Source: Verrucomicrobiota bacterium
Lineage (GTDB): Bacteria; Verrucomicrobiota; Verrucomicrobiia; Opitutales; Opitutaceae
Reading direction: 5' to 3'
Length of the DNA stretch: 7,174 bases
Assembly: GCA_023446735.1 (NCBI GenBank)
Contig: JAEXPQ010000092.1
Span: 1-7,174, forward strand
Part shown: positions 5,964 through 7,174 of the stretch, piece by piece
Numbering within the stretch: position 1 is the stretch's first letter
Layout: each line of letters begins with the position of its first letter
Program-made: the position numbers and the translations under genes
Notes under the pieces: model-generated
What the model saw: only the letters and a program-made list of their open reading frames with translations
Database searches by the model: none
Told to the model about the DNA's origin: nothing

Positions 5964-7166
5964 TCAGAACAGGCCGAAGCGTTTCTTTTCCACCGCGCCG
6001 ACCAAGGCGGGTTCGGCTGGCGCGGGTTCGGCGGCGGCGTTCTCGAGGAGGGCGCGCAGCGCGCGATTGGCGATGTTGGCGAGGGCGACTTCGAGCGAGA
6101 TCCGGCCGGCCCGGTAGAGCGCGAGCACGGAGGAGTCCATCGAGAGCATGCCGTCGCGGGCGCCCATCTCCATGACGCTGCCGAGGTTCTGGAGCTTGTT
6201 CTCGCGGATGAGATTTCCGACCGCGAGATTGGCGACGAGGATCTCGGTGGCGAGCACGCTGCCGCCGTCGACGGCGGGGAGGAGGCGCTGGCAGAGAATA
6301 CCGCGGAGCGACTCCGAGACCATGGCGCGGATCTGCGCCTGTTGGGAGGGCGGGAAGACGTCGAGCAGCCGGCTCAAGGTCGAAGCGGCGTCGGCCGTGT
6401 GCATGGTGCCGAGCACAAGGTGTCCGGTCTCGGCGGCGGTAATGGCGATGTTGATCGTCTCGAGGTCGCGGAGTTCGCCGATGGCCATGACGTCGGGGTC
6501 CTGGCGGAGCGCGGCGCGCAGCGCGGTGGCAAAGGTTTTGGTGTGGTCGCCGACTTGCCGCTGGGTGACGTTGCACTGGTCGGAGGCGACCACGTACTCG
6601 ATGGGGTCCTCGACGGTGATGATGTGGTCGTTGCGGGTGCGGTTCACCTCGCCGAGCATCGCGGCGAGCGTGGCGGTCTTGCCGGAGTTGACGGGGCCGG
6701 TGACCAGGATGAGGCCGTTGTGGAACGAGAGCAGCCGGCGCAAGACCTCGAGGTCGGGGTAGCCGAGGTCCTCGAGTTCGCGAGCCTGGGGCGGGACGAT
6801 GCGGTAGGATCCGGCGACGCCCCACTTGTGCAGCGCGAGGCAGGCGCGGAAGCGTTGCTGGTGACCGAACGCGAGGGCGAACTCGAGGTCGGAGGTCGCC
6901 TCGAGTTCCTTGAACTGCTCCTCGTCGAGCAGCGCGAGGTTGGCGGCCTCGGCGATCTCGGGCGGAAGCGGTTGTTCGGAGAGATAATGGATTTGCCCGT
7001 GCCGGCGAACAAAGGGGCGGGCCTGCGCGCTGAGGTGGAGATCGCTGACTCCGGCGGCCTGGCAATCGGCGAGTAGGCGGGGCATGGCGGCGCGGACCTT
7101 GGTGTCGTCAAGAGTCGGATCCGTGAACAGGGGATTGGCGGCGAGGGCGGCGAGGGCGGAGGACAC
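5964..7166 (-). CDS. PilT-family ATPase with unusual P-loop and extended tail; start near window edge
   Basis: This is a PilT-type ATPase of 400 residues if it starts at GTG 7166. Motifs: SDLHLS (41-46), RFRACLALHKWG (105-116), Walker A GPVNSGKT (157-164, Lys163), Asp box TVEDPIEY (184-191), Walker B DPDVMAIGELRDLETI (223-238, Glu231), intact His box AETGHLVLGTMHT (245-257), and AVGNLIREN (315-323), close to the AIRNLIRE motif needed for retraction. The P-loop still obeys GxxxxGK[ST], but Val-Asn replaces the usual Thr-Gly. After the ATPase core there is an Ala/Pro-rich tail ending in KKRFGLF, longer than in typical PilT. The start is uncertain: the frame stays open to the window edge, so it may begin further upstream. 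ATG 7085 would leave about 14 residues before SDLHLS, near the normal PilT length. It is the first of the two PilT genes in transcription order; its promoter is outside the window. Confidence 0.88.
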   Translation of the reverse strand: MSSALAALAANPLFTDPTLDDTKVRAAMPRLLADCQAAGVSDLHLSAQARPFVRRHGQIHYLSEQPLPPEIAEAANLALLDEEQFKELEATSDLEFALAFGHQQRFRACLALHKWGVAGSYRIVPPQARELEDLGYPDLEVLRRLLSFHNGLILVTGPVNSGKTATLAAMLGEVNRTRNDHIITVEDPIEYVVASDQCNVTQRQVGDHTKTFATALRAALRQDPDVMAIGELRDLETINIAITAAETGHLVLGTMHTADAASTLSRLLDVFPPSQQAQIRAMVSESLRGILCQRLLPAVDGGSVLATEILVANLAVGNLIRENKLQNLGSVMEMGARDGMLSMDSSVLALYRAGRISLEVALANIANRALRALLENAAAEPAPAEPALVGAVEKKRFGLF

Positions 7167-7174
7167 GATGAGGG

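Noticed and set aside
5832..7076. A 414-codon open frame on the plus strand opposite the upstream PilT gene
   Set aside because: It is a mirror frame of the PilT gene, rich in Gly/Glu/Val/Asp with no recognisable domain, while the minus strand carries all PilT motifs.

Overview
The window is high-GC DNA with third codon positions overwhelmingly G or C, and it reads as ordinary bacterial chromosome. Two neighbouring PilT-type ATPases point to a Gram-negative-type bacterium with type IV pili. The gene styles (an exported oligoendopeptidase F, tandem PilT paralogues, a BtrH-like protein) would suit a Verrucomicrobiota such as Opitutaceae. That placement is a guess from general impression, with no marker gene to support it. 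I see no mobile element, CRISPR array, tRNA or rRNA.

Layout. Positions 1-244 hold no gene, only inverted repeats. Positions 245-2125 (+) encode an M3-family zinc oligopeptidase with a predicted signal peptide, closed by a strong intrinsic terminator (2148-2174). Next comes a small unrecognised ORF with a perfect Shine-Dalgarno (2263-2535, +), then about 275 bases without a recognisable gene but with several inverted repeats. A second intrinsic terminator (2811-2840) points the other way. Everything from there to the right edge lies on the minus strand. In transcription order it is a PilT paralogue (7166-5964, start near the window edge), a second PilT paralogue (5896-4835), a stand-alone receiver-domain response regulator (4621-4172), and a BtrH/C39-peptidase-like protein (3932-2862) ending at the minus-strand terminator.

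How the parts may work together. The two PilT-like ATPases are 67 bases apart and probably co-transcribed. They differ in complementary ways: the upstream copy keeps the His box and AIRNLIRE-like motif but has an unusual P-loop, while the downstream copy has a textbook P-loop but has lost the usual His-box residues. This suggests divided labour in pilus retraction, as between PilT and PilU. The receiver protein and the BtrH-like protein follow in the same direction, but gaps of 213 and 239 bases and possible promoters make them less certain members of one operon. The M3 peptidase is convergent and probably unrelated in function.

Nothing here is clearly a new defence or mobile system. The points most worth following are the paired divergent PilT proteins, the BtrH-like protein lacking its expected histidine, and the structured region between the two facing terminators.
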